Below are positions 6,764 to 14,498 of a stretch of 64,000 nt of DNA, piece after piece. The stretch is from NCBI GenBank assembly GCA_007745835.1, contig CP036424.1, forward strand, positions 2,529,968 to 2,593,967, in the 5' to 3' direction. Source of the DNA: Planctomycetes bacterium MalM25 (GTDB taxonomy: Bacteria; Planctomycetota; Planctomycetia; Pirellulales; Lacipirellulaceae). A program made the position numbers and the translations under genes. Below the pieces are notes generated by a model that saw nothing but the letters and a program-made list of their open reading frames with translations, was not told the origin of the DNA and did no database searches. The stretch's first letter is position 1; each line of letters begins with the position of its first letter.

Positions 6764-6886
6764 CAGTTGTTCGGGTTACGTCATTCGAGAAGGGCCTCGT
6801 TCGCGGAACGGCGAGAGCTCTTGGCGCCAACCCGCAGGCAGAGGCACCCCCCCGCCAGGGATAGCTACGTGAGGCCCACGCTATTG

Positions 6887-8539
6887 ATGGGCGCCGCTCG
6901 GCGTCCGCTGTGCCATCGCCCGGATCGGCGACGGCTCGGCAAGCTGACCGTGGTCGGCTGCGCTACCGCTGCGCTATTGCTCACCGGGCTGCCTTCCCAG
7001 GCCCTTCTTCCGACGAGCCCTCGCGTCAAGAAGCTCATCGAGGCCGGCCTCGACTCCCTTGAGAAACTCCCTCGGCTCGACAACAACTCCAAGGAATTGG
7101 GCGGCCGCGCGGTCGTGGCGTTAGCCCTATACAAGGGAGGCCGCAAGAAGCACCCGCTCGTCACTAAGGCGGTGAGCGAGTGCGTCGGCGCGGCCGGCGG
7201 AGCGGCGAGACTCGACATCTACAGCCACGGGCTGGCGCTGATTCTGCTCTCGGAGATCGAGCCCCGCAAACACCGGGGAGCGATCGAGCAGTACCTCGAA
7301 GCCCTCGCCAAGAAGCAAAAATCCCACGGCGGGTGGGGCTACGCCGAACGCCCCACGGGCGACACGTCGCAGACCCAGTATGTGGCCCTCGGACTCTGGC
7401 AGGCGCACCGGGCCGGGGTCGAGGTCGAGTCTACGTTGGCGCGCGGGATGATCGACTGGCTCAACCGGACTCAGGCTCCGAACGGAGCCTGGGGCTACCA
7501 AGGCGCTGTCGCCGACGGGAAGACCCGCGTGCAACAGAGCGGCGTCACCGCCACGATGGCCGCCGCCGGAGGGGCCAGCCTGATGATCGGGGCGGACCTG
7601 CACGGCCTGCTCACCGACGCCGCTTTGAGTTCGGTCGGCGACCTCACGGACGCCACCGGATCGGCCGACCTGCCGGCGGGCGTCCAGCGTGCCACGCAGA
7701 CGGTCTCGCCGCTGCCGAACGGCGGGGTCGATTGGCCTCGCGTCTCCGATTCGATCAAGGCGTGCGAGAAATGGATGCAAGTGCCAAAGGTGGCGAGCTC
7801 CCAGACGTATAACTGCTACTACCTCTACGCGTTGGAGCGATACCAATCGTTCCGCGAGGCGCGTCACAACGAGATCGACCTCGAACCGAAATGGTACGAG
7901 CAGGGGGTCACTTACCTCGAAGGCAGCCAGTCCCAGCCTGGTGTCTGGGACCGCTCCTGCGGCCCGGTCGTCGACACCGCCTTGGCCGTGCTGTTCATGC
8001 TGCGGGCGACCCAGAAAAGCCTGCAGGGGGGGCTCGGCGAGGGCGCCCTGGTTAGCGGCCGGGGGCTGCCGAAGAACCTCGCGACCGCCAGGCTCCGCCG
8101 CGGACAGGTGATCGTGGAGGTCGAAGAAGTCGGCGTGGCCGACTTCCTCAAGATGCTGGACAAGGGGGAATCGGACCGGCTCGACTCGCTCGCTTCGGAC
8201 CCCTCTTCGCTGGTGGTGGGCGATCTCTCCTCGGCCGACGCCGAACGGCTCGAATCCCTGCTCCGCACGGGCGAGCCGGAACAGCGGCTTGTGGCGGCCC
8301 GCGCGCTCGGTCGCGCCGGCGACCTCGATCACGTGCCCGCCTTGCTTTACGGGATGACCGATCCGGATGCTTCGGTGGCGATCGAGTCACGCGACGCGCT
8401 GCGGTTCATCGCACGCAGACCGCGCGGCTTCGGCATGCCGGACAACTACAACGACGATCAGCGCTACCTCGCTCTCGAACAGTGGAAGCAGTGGTACCAG
8501 GCGCTCCGGCCGGAGGCGATCATCGATTTTGGCCGTTGA
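6887..8539 (+). CDS. Secreted prenyltransferase/squalene-cyclase-repeat protein with C-terminal HEAT segment
   Basis: 550 residues from ATG 6887, chosen because it gives a signal peptide (basic start, then LTVVGCATAALLLTGLPSQA). The body contains alpha-toroid repeats such as GGWGYAERPTGDTSQTQYVA and APNGAWGYQG, as in prenyltransferase and squalene oxidase repeats. A late PGVWDRSCGPVVDTALAVLF resembles the same repeat. I see no complete DXDD-type cyclase acid motif, so it is probably a non-catalytic or differently acting relative. The last about 100 residues (LVAARALGRAGDLDHVPALL) look like a PBS/HEAT repeat. It is the first gene of an operon with ExbB/ExbD genes, which suggests an envelope role. 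Confidence 0.75.
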   Translation: MGAARRPLCHRPDRRRLGKLTVVGCATAALLLTGLPSQALLPTSPRVKKLIEAGLDSLEKLPRLDNNSKELGGRAVVALALYKGGRKKHPLVTKAVSECVGAAGGAARLDIYSHGLALILLSEIEPRKHRGAIEQYLEALAKKQKSHGGWGYAERPTGDTSQTQYVALGLWQAHRAGVEVESTLARGMIDWLNRTQAPNGAWGYQGAVADGKTRVQQSGVTATMAAAGGASLMIGADLHGLLTDAALSSVGDLTDATGSADLPAGVQRATQTVSPLPNGGVDWPRVSDSIKACEKWMQVPKVASSQTYNCYYLYALERYQSFREARHNEIDLEPKWYEQGVTYLEGSQSQPGVWDRSCGPVVDTALAVLFMLRATQKSLQGGLGEGALVSGRGLPKNLATARLRRGQVIVEVEEVGVADFLKMLDKGESDRLDSLASDPSSLVVGDLSSADAERLESLLRTGEPEQRLVAARALGRAGDLDHVPALLYGMTDPDASVAIESRDALRFIARRPRGFGMPDNYNDDQRYLALEQWKQWYQALRPEAIIDFGR

Positions 8540-9380
8540 AGACCTCTCCCTACGACCCGAGAAGGCGGCTCAGGGGCTGCGTGTCAGCTCGTATGACCGC
8601 TCCGCAAGCCTGCTGATCGCGATGCTGCTGATGGTTGGCGCCACGGTGCTGGGCATCGTGATCGTCTTCTTCTCGAACCGCATCACGAGAACCCCGCCCG
8701 CCATCCCGGTGACGCCGGTCGCGCCCCCGGACACGGCGGCCGGCGCCGAAGAGGATTTCAGCGACACGCTGCCAGGCGTCGAGGACTCGGAAATCGAGGA
8801 CGTCGAGGTCGAGTCCTTCTTGGAGACCCTCTCGGAGGTCGCCGCCGACACGAACCTCATCGCCGACCGCGCCTCCGCCGAGGCGCCCGCCGCCCGCAAG
8901 GGCGACCCCCGAGGCGTCGGTGGGAGCGGCACGGGCCGCAGCAACAGCCGCGAACCACGCCGTGAGATCCGCTTCGAGCCCGAGTCGTTCGACGAGTACG
9001 CCCGCTGGTTCGACGCGGCGGGCTTGGAGATCGGCGTGCTGGGGTCGGACAACGTAGTTTACTACGCGACCAAGCTGAGCACCGCGACCCCGGAGGTCCG
9101 CACCGGCCAACCGGGGGAAGACCAGCGTTTATACTTCAACTCGACCGGCGGGCCGCTGCACGCGCTCGACCGCCGGCTCGCGCAGAAGGCGGGCATCCTC
9201 GATAAAGGGCCGCTCGTGCTTCAATTCTGCTCGCCGGCCACCCAACAACAGCTGCTGAGCATGGAGTTCGAGAAGGCCGACGGCAAACCGAAGACCGACA
9301 TCGCCCGGACCGTGTTCCGCGTCACCAAGAGTGGTGGACGCTTCGGGTTTGAGATCGAGAGCCAACAGTACTACCGCTGA
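8529..9380 (+). CDS. Membrane-anchored protein of unknown function in the ExbBD operon
   Basis: 283 residues from TTG 8529, which overlaps the previous stop by 11 nt. The frame has no ATG until MLLMVG within the membrane helix, so TTG is the most plausible start. One hydrophobic segment (LLIAMLLMVGATVLGIVIVFF, about residues 30-50) anchors it, followed by an acidic Pro/Glu/Asp-rich linker and a basic low-complexity patch. A folded periplasmic-type domain then begins near FEPESFDEYARWF. The single N-terminal helix, flexible linker and terminal domain recall TonB/TolA-like coupling proteins, but I see no sequence motif that proves this. I do not recognise the family. Confidence 0.6.
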   Translation: MAVEDLSLRPEKAAQGLRVSSYDRSASLLIAMLLMVGATVLGIVIVFFSNRITRTPPAIPVTPVAPPDTAAGAEEDFSDTLPGVEDSEIEDVEVESFLETLSEVAADTNLIADRASAEAPAARKGDPRGVGGSGTGRSNSREPRREIRFEPESFDEYARWFDAAGLEIGVLGSDNVVYYATKLSTATPEVRTGQPGEDQRLYFNSTGGPLHALDRRLAQKAGILDKGPLVLQFCSPATQQQLLSMEFEKADGKPKTDIARTVFRVTKSGGRFGFEIESQQYYR

Positions 9381-9430
9381 AGCCCCACCAGTTCACTCAA
9401 CCGCCCTCCGTACAAGACCAACGGCGAGCC

Positions 9431-10057
9431 ATGTCTTTCGACTTCCTCTTCCTGATTATCGGCTACGTCATCTACCTGGCGATGGCGGCGATCTCGCTGT
9501 GGGGTGCTTTCAACCTGATCCTCGTGTGGCGGCGGGTGGTTACCACCCGCTTCACCGACGAGGAGGAGCTCGACGCCTTCATCGAGGCGATCGACGAACC
9601 GATCTCCGCCAAGAAGTACGACGACGCCATCGCCCTGTGCGGTGAGGATCGCCGCGCGATGCCGCAACTGGCGCTCTACGCGATCACCAACCGGACGCAG
9701 GGCGCCGACCGGGTCGAGCGCCAGCTCGCCGAGCGTTTCCAGCTCGACGTCATGTCGGACATCGATTACCGGCTCAGCTGGGTCTCCACGGTCATCAAGA
9801 GCGCGCCGATGATTGGCCTCTTAGGAACGGTCCTCGGCATGATGGGCGCGTTCGCCAACCTCTCCAGCGGCACGAAGGTTGACACGGGCCAGATGGCCGA
9901 GGACATCATGTTCGCCCTGATCACGACCGCCTGCGGCCTGGCGATCGCCGTTCCACTGCTGCTGGCGCGCGAGGGGATCAACGTCCGCATCCGCAAGATG
10001 GAAGACCTGGTGACCGCCGGCGTGTCGCAGGTCATGGAAGTGCTGAACCTGCGGTGA
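9431..10057 (+). CDS. exbB: MotA/TolQ/ExbB proton channel family protein
   Basis: 208 residues. The layout is that of ExbB/TolQ: an N-terminal helix (FLFLIIGYVIYLAMAAISLWG), a cytoplasmic region, then two C-terminal helices. The family signature is SAPMIGLLGTVLGMMGAF in the second helix, with ALITTACGLAIAVPLLL in the third. Together with ExbD-type partners such proteins form a proton channel in the inner membrane that transmits force to envelope proteins. It lies 50 nt after the previous gene and upstream of two exbD genes. The gene symbol reflects the family; orthology to ExbB rather than TolQ cannot be settled here. Confidence 0.88.
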   Translation: MSFDFLFLIIGYVIYLAMAAISLWGAFNLILVWRRVVTTRFTDEEELDAFIEAIDEPISAKKYDDAIALCGEDRRAMPQLALYAITNRTQGADRVERQLAERFQLDVMSDIDYRLSWVSTVIKSAPMIGLLGTVLGMMGAFANLSSGTKVDTGQMAEDIMFALITTACGLAIAVPLLLAREGINVRIRKMEDLVTAGVSQVMEVLNLR

Positions 10058-10139
10058 GTGACACCCCCGACTCACGTCGGGGGCTCGCCGACGAACCGCT
10101 ACGGATCCCCCTTCAAGACACCACAAACTCTCTAGAAGC

Positions 10140-10619
10140 GTGCCCTTCAACCCCGCAGCCTCGACGCTCAGCCCGACGATGCGACGCCCCAAGGGGGGCG
10201 CCGCCGAGGACGATATGGACATCACGCCGATGATCGATATCACGTTCCTCCTGCTGATCTTCTTCCTGGTCACCTCCACGCCCGACCAGGAGAGCGCGGT
10301 CGTCCTGCCCGAGGCCTTGCACGGCGACGCCGTCAGCCAGCTCGAATCGACGATCTTCACGATCGGCGAGTCGGGCCTCGACTCGGCCCCGGTGTACGCC
10401 GCCGACGGCAAGCTCGCCTCCGCCGCGCTGCCCGAGAAGGAGGAAGCCCGCGACGCCGCCATCCGCCAAGCGGTGGCCGATGGGCTCGCCGAGAACAAGC
10501 CGAACGTCATCATCAAAGCCGACCGCGGCGTGGCCTACCGCCACGTGGCGGCGGTCATTTCGAGCATCTCGAAGGTGCAAGGCGTGAGCCTCCACCTCGC
10601 GGTGCTGGACACCGACTGA
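10140..10619 (+). CDS. exbD: ExbD/TolR family protein (first copy)
   Basis: 159 residues from GTG 10140; ATG 10179 would be a shorter alternative. The signature is MDITPMIDITFLLLIFFLV, with the conserved membrane Asp of ExbD/TolR (MID) needed for proton flow. The rest is a periplasmic domain with a typical late DRGVAYRHVAAVISSI. It would pair with the ExbB-like channel encoded just upstream. A second, diverged ExbD follows within 20 nt, so the complex may contain a heterodimer. Confidence 0.88.
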   Translation: MPFNPAASTLSPTMRRPKGGAAEDDMDITPMIDITFLLLIFFLVTSTPDQESAVVLPEALHGDAVSQLESTIFTIGESGLDSAPVYAADGKLASAALPEKEEARDAAIRQAVADGLAENKPNVIIKADRGVAYRHVAAVISSISKVQGVSLHLAVLDTD

Positions 10620-10638
10620 CCCACGAACCGACCACCCC

Positions 10639-11178
10639 GTGCCCGACCCGGAAGCCACGCCGCCGCCCCCCTCGTCCGATCGCCGCCCCGGCGACGTGTG
10701 GGCGGGCCGCGCGCGCGGTCAGGAGGAAGAAGACGACCTCGACATGACGCCGATGGTCGATGTCACCTTCCTGCTGCTGATCTTCTTCATGATCACCGCG
10801 GCCTTTGCGTTGCAGAAGTCGATCGCCGTCCCGCCGGTCGATGATTCCCAGGCGGCCGCCGTGCAAACGATGGACGAGCTAGAAGACGACTCGATCGTGG
10901 TCCGCCTCGACGGTGACAACATTTTCTGGGTCATCTGCCCGGCTTGGCCCGAGGAGGAGAAGGCCGTCAGCAAGCAAGACATGCGGGCGCTGGTCCGCTC
11001 CGCCCGCCGCGGAGCCCTCCCCGGAGAGAGCGCCTCGACGGACACCCCCGGCTTCCCCAAGCTGCTGGTCCAAGCCAGCGGCGACGCGACGCACGAGTTT
11101 GTCGTCGCGGCGCTCGACGCCGGCAGCGGCGCGGGCGTCGAAGAGATCCGCCTGATGAAGGTTGAAGACGAGTACTGA
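10639..11178 (+). CDS. exbD: ExbD/TolR family protein (second copy)
   Basis: 179 residues from GTG 10639. It contains DLDMTPMVDVTFLLLIFFMI, again with the membrane Asp. The periplasmic part is longer than in the first copy and includes an insert around RGALPGESASTDTPGFPK. Its C-terminal region (EFVVAALDAGSGAGVEEIRL) fits the ExbD periplasmic fold. Two ExbD homologues with one ExbB is a layout known from several phyla. It lies 19 nt after the first copy. Confidence 0.87.
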   Translation: MPDPEATPPPPSSDRRPGDVWAGRARGQEEEDDLDMTPMVDVTFLLLIFFMITAAFALQKSIAVPPVDDSQAAAVQTMDELEDDSIVVRLDGDNIFWVICPAWPEEEKAVSKQDMRALVRSARRGALPGESASTDTPGFPKLLVQASGDATHEFVVAALDAGSGAGVEEIRLMKVEDEY

Positions 11179-11252
11179 TTATCCCACCTCGCGACGGCGC
11201 CCCTCCCACCTCGCCGCCGCAGCCGCGTCTCCCGTAGCTCCACACCAATCCG

Positions 11253-14200
11253 ATGGCGACCGCGAAACAATTCCTCGAAACGCTCGAGATCGAGAAGCTC
11301 GTCTCCAACGACGTGCTGGACGAGCTCTACGAGGCCTACCGCTCCAGCGGCAACACGATGTCCGCCGAGTCGATGGCGTCGCGTCTCGTGGCGCGCGGCG
11401 ATCTTCCGCGCGAGAAGGCGGACGCGTTGGTCGGCACGTCCAGCGAAAGCTTCATCCAGGTCGGCGCCGATTCGCTGGTTGGCAAGATCGATAAGAAGCA
11501 GGACGAATCGCCCAAGAACCCCTTCGGTGACGAAGAGGAAGGGGGCGAAGGGGACTCCGACGCGGGCCGCCGCAAGCACGTCAAGAAGGTTCACAAGAAT
11601 GACTTCGACTCGCCGTTGCTGCTGATCGGCGGCGGCGCCCTGGCGTTGCTGGTGCTGGGTGGCGCCGCGCTGGCGCTCATGATGAATCTTCAGTCGGGGG
11701 ATCAACTGATCGACTCGGCCAAATCCGCTTACTCCAGCGGCAGCTACTCGCAAGCCCGCGAAGAGTACGAGCAGTTCGTTGAGGACTTCACCGGCCACCT
11801 CCGTTGGAGCGAGGCGCGCGTCTCGCTGGGCGTTGTCCGACTCCGCCAGGTCGTCGAAACCTCAAGGGACTGGGACCGCGCACTCACGATCGCCCAAGAA
11901 GAGCTTCCCCAGATCGAGGACGAGGAGGCCTTCAAAGAGGCCAACGGCGAGTTCGCCTCGCTGCTGCCACGCATCGCCCGTGGGCTGGCCGAAGCCGCCG
12001 ATAAAGAATCCGCCGCCGAAGACGGCGGCGACAAGCAGAAGGTCGACGGGTTGGTCGCCCGCTCCAACGAAGCGCTCACGCTCCTCAGCAACACGAAGTA
12101 CGTCCCCAAGTCGCTACGCGATGACGGCGACATCGCCGAGATCCAAGAGCTGCTCACCCGCGTCGCCCGGCGGCGCGAGGCGATGGCCGACCTGAACGAG
12201 ACGCTGGCCGCGATCGACACGGCCACCTCGTCCGGCCAGACCGCCGACGCCTACGCCGCCCACGCCAGCTTCCTCTCGCGTCGCCCCGAGCTGCGTGACG
12301 ACGAGCGCCTCGCCGAACGTCTCGCCTCCGCCGTCGAGGCGGAGCGGCAGACCATCCGCTTTGTCGAGGACGCCGAGGAGGCCTCACGCGACGAGCGTCC
12401 CTCGGCCATCCAGATGGCGTTGCCCCTCGCCAACCCGACCCAGAGCGGCCGGGCCGACGCGCCCGGCTTGTTCACCCGTCAGTTCGGCGGCGTGCTCTAC
12501 GCGATCAACGCCGCGGACGGGGCGCTCCTTTGGCGTCGGCCGGTCGGCGAACGCCTCGACGAGACGCCCGCCACGCCGCTCGGTTCGGACCTGCTGGTGC
12601 TCGATCACCGGCACGGCGAGCTGCTGCGTGTCCGCTCGGCCGATGGCAAGCTGGTCTGGCGCGTTGCGGTCGAAGAGCCCGGGGCCGGCAGCGCGTTGAA
12701 CCAGCCCGTGGTCGCCGGCGATCGGGTGCTCGTGGCGAGCGAATCCGGCCGGCTCTGGTCGTTCGACGCCACGAGCGGCGCCCGCCTCGGCTACGCCCCC
12801 TTCGCCCAGCCGCTGAGGTCGGCCCCCGCGGTCAACCAAGAGAAAGGACGCGTCTACGTGGCCGGGGCCCAATCGAGCCTCTACACGCTCGACGCCGTGT
12901 CGCTCGAGTGCGTCGCGGTCCGGTACACGGGGCACGCGAAGGGAGCGATCCCCGTGGCTCCGGTCAGCCTCGCCGGCTGGCTTCTCACGCTGGAGAACAT
13001 CGGAGAGTCGACAAGCCGGATCAACGTCTACTCGACCGACGAGCAAGGCGTCATCGCCAACCAACTCGGCGATTGGCGGCTGGAGGGCGTCGCCTCGACG
13101 CCGATCGAAATCGACGGACGCAAAGCGCTGGTCGCCACCGAGTCGGGCGCGACCTACCTGTTCGAGCTGGTCGAAGGCCGCGAGGGCCAGCCCCTCTCGC
13201 TGACCGCTTCGCGCACCCCGGAGTCCGGCCCACCGCACCGCCGCCGGGCGGCCGTGGTGCGAGGGGGCGTCTGGATCGCCGGCGAAGGCCTCCGCCGCAC
13301 CGCCGCCTCCCCCGCCGAATCCCTGCTGGTCGCTCGTGACCTGGCCAACCCCTTTGAACAAGACCTCTTCACCGGATCGATCGCCCGCGTCGGCGACGCC
13401 GTTCTGCACTCGCGCGTTCGGTCCGGACTGCCCGGCCTCGCGGTCGCGGCGAACAACGCCCGCTCCGGAGAGCTCGTCTGGGAGACCGTTCTGGGCGCCC
13501 CGCCGGTCGCCCCGCCCAAGGTGGCCCGCTCGATCGGCGTGGTGGCGACAACGGCCACCGGGCAGACCCACCAGATCGGCCAAGCGACCCTGCGGGCCGG
13601 CCTGTCGGCGGCGCCTGCCACCGAGCCCACTCTCGCCAAAGCCTTCGACGGCGCTGCGGTGCTGAGCGACGGCCGCACCGTGCTAACGCAAACGGGTCAG
13701 TCGCAATGGGTGACCAACTCATTGGCTCCCCGCGCCACTTCGCGCAGCGTACGGCTGCCGGGTGAACTCGCCTGCCCGCCCGCCGTGATGGCGACCGCGC
13801 TGGTCGCCCCGCTCCGCGTTGGGCAGGTCCACCTGCTCGATCCGACCGGCAAACAACTGGCGACCCCGTTCCAACCGCGCGTCGAGGTCGGCGAGGCGAT
13901 CGACTGGACCGAACCGGGCGTAGCGCAAGTCGCGGGACAACGCCTCGTCGCGCTGTCCGACGGGATGTCGACGTTCTACTGTTTGGCCCTCCAACGCGAG
14001 GGCGGTCCCGCCCTCGCCGAAGCGGGCTCCATCAAACTCGACGCCCAACCGACGACCCGCGCCGCGATAGCCACAGGGCACGCGGCGATCGGACTCGCTA
14101 GCGGATCGCTTGCCGTCGCGCCCGTCCCCTCGCTCGGCGAGACCGCCTCGGTCGAGCTGGGCTCCCCCATCACCTGGGGCCCGTACGCCGCGGGCGAGAG

Positions 14201-14498
14201 CTTCCTAGTCAACACCGAGGACGGCCGACTCCACGCCGTGACCTCCAACGCAACCCCCACCGTTGCCTGGTCGATCGACCTCGGCGAGGCGGAACCCCTC
14301 GGCGCGCCGCTCGTAGCCGACGGCGTCGCGACCCTCGCCACCGCCGACGGCGTGCTGCACCGCCTCGGCCTTGGCGATGGCGCCGCGGCCGAGCCGATCG
14401 TGCTCGGCCAGTCCCTCGGCTCGGCGCCCACCGCCTACGGCAAGAGGCTGTTGGTGTCGGCCGCCGACGGCTCCGTCCTGGTGATCCAACAACCGTGA
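11253..14498 (+). CDS. Membrane-anchored TPR/PQQ-type beta-propeller protein
   Basis: 1081 residues. An N-terminal cytoplasmic segment (about 1-120) is helical and acidic. One transmembrane helix follows (SPLLLIGGGALALLVLGGAA, about 124-146), then a TPR-like helical region to about 390 (SAKSAYSSGSYSQAREEYEQ). From about 400 to the end there are repeats of the PQQ-like propeller type, for example YAINAADGALLWRRPVGE, RVRSADGKLVWRVAV and YTLDAVSLECVAV. Such propellers act as protein scaffolds, as in BamB, or bind PQQ in dehydrogenases; the dehydrogenase catalytic residues are not evident. It shares the operon with the ExbBD genes, and its stop overlaps the next start. A structural envelope role is the best guess. 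Confidence 0.75.
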   Translation: MATAKQFLETLEIEKLVSNDVLDELYEAYRSSGNTMSAESMASRLVARGDLPREKADALVGTSSESFIQVGADSLVGKIDKKQDESPKNPFGDEEEGGEGDSDAGRRKHVKKVHKNDFDSPLLLIGGGALALLVLGGAALALMMNLQSGDQLIDSAKSAYSSGSYSQAREEYEQFVEDFTGHLRWSEARVSLGVVRLRQVVETSRDWDRALTIAQEELPQIEDEEAFKEANGEFASLLPRIARGLAEAADKESAAEDGGDKQKVDGLVARSNEALTLLSNTKYVPKSLRDDGDIAEIQELLTRVARRREAMADLNETLAAIDTATSSGQTADAYAAHASFLSRRPELRDDERLAERLASAVEAERQTIRFVEDAEEASRDERPSAIQMALPLANPTQSGRADAPGLFTRQFGGVLYAINAADGALLWRRPVGERLDETPATPLGSDLLVLDHRHGELLRVRSADGKLVWRVAVEEPGAGSALNQPVVAGDRVLVASESGRLWSFDATSGARLGYAPFAQPLRSAPAVNQEKGRVYVAGAQSSLYTLDAVSLECVAVRYTGHAKGAIPVAPVSLAGWLLTLENIGESTSRINVYSTDEQGVIANQLGDWRLEGVASTPIEIDGRKALVATESGATYLFELVEGREGQPLSLTASRTPESGPPHRRRAAVVRGGVWIAGEGLRRTAASPAESLLVARDLANPFEQDLFTGSIARVGDAVLHSRVRSGLPGLAVAANNARSGELVWETVLGAPPVAPPKVARSIGVVATTATGQTHQIGQATLRAGLSAAPATEPTLAKAFDGAAVLSDGRTVLTQTGQSQWVTNSLAPRATSRSVRLPGELACPPAVMATALVAPLRVGQVHLLDPTGKQLATPFQPRVEVGEAIDWTEPGVAQVAGQRLVALSDGMSTFYCLALQREGGPALAEAGSIKLDAQPTTRAAIATGHAAIGLASGSLAVAPVPSLGETASVELGSPITWGPYAAGESFLVNTEDGRLHAVTSNATPTVAWSIDLGEAEPLGAPLVADGVATLATADGVLHRLGLGDGAAAEPIVLGQSLGSAPTAYGKRLLVSAADGSVLVIQQP

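Larger units (their letters stand above)
6566..6886. other. Intergenic region with divergent promoters
   Basis: This stretch separates the island from the core operon. It holds one sigma-70-like promoter for the tRNA on the minus strand and one for the rightward operon on the plus strand (listed separately). A small GATGCC/GGCATC hairpin lies near 6577-6595. The longer upstream reading of the next gene (ATG-like start at 6767) adds an Arg-rich stretch with no signal character, so I treat it as untranslated leader. Confidence 0.5.

Noticed and set aside
7127-8332. A long minus-strand open frame opposite the prenyltransferase-like gene.
   Set aside because: It is a shadow of GC-rich coding DNA; the plus frame has clear repeats and a signal peptide. 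The same applies to other long antisense frames, for example at 30537-32072 and 59387-61504.
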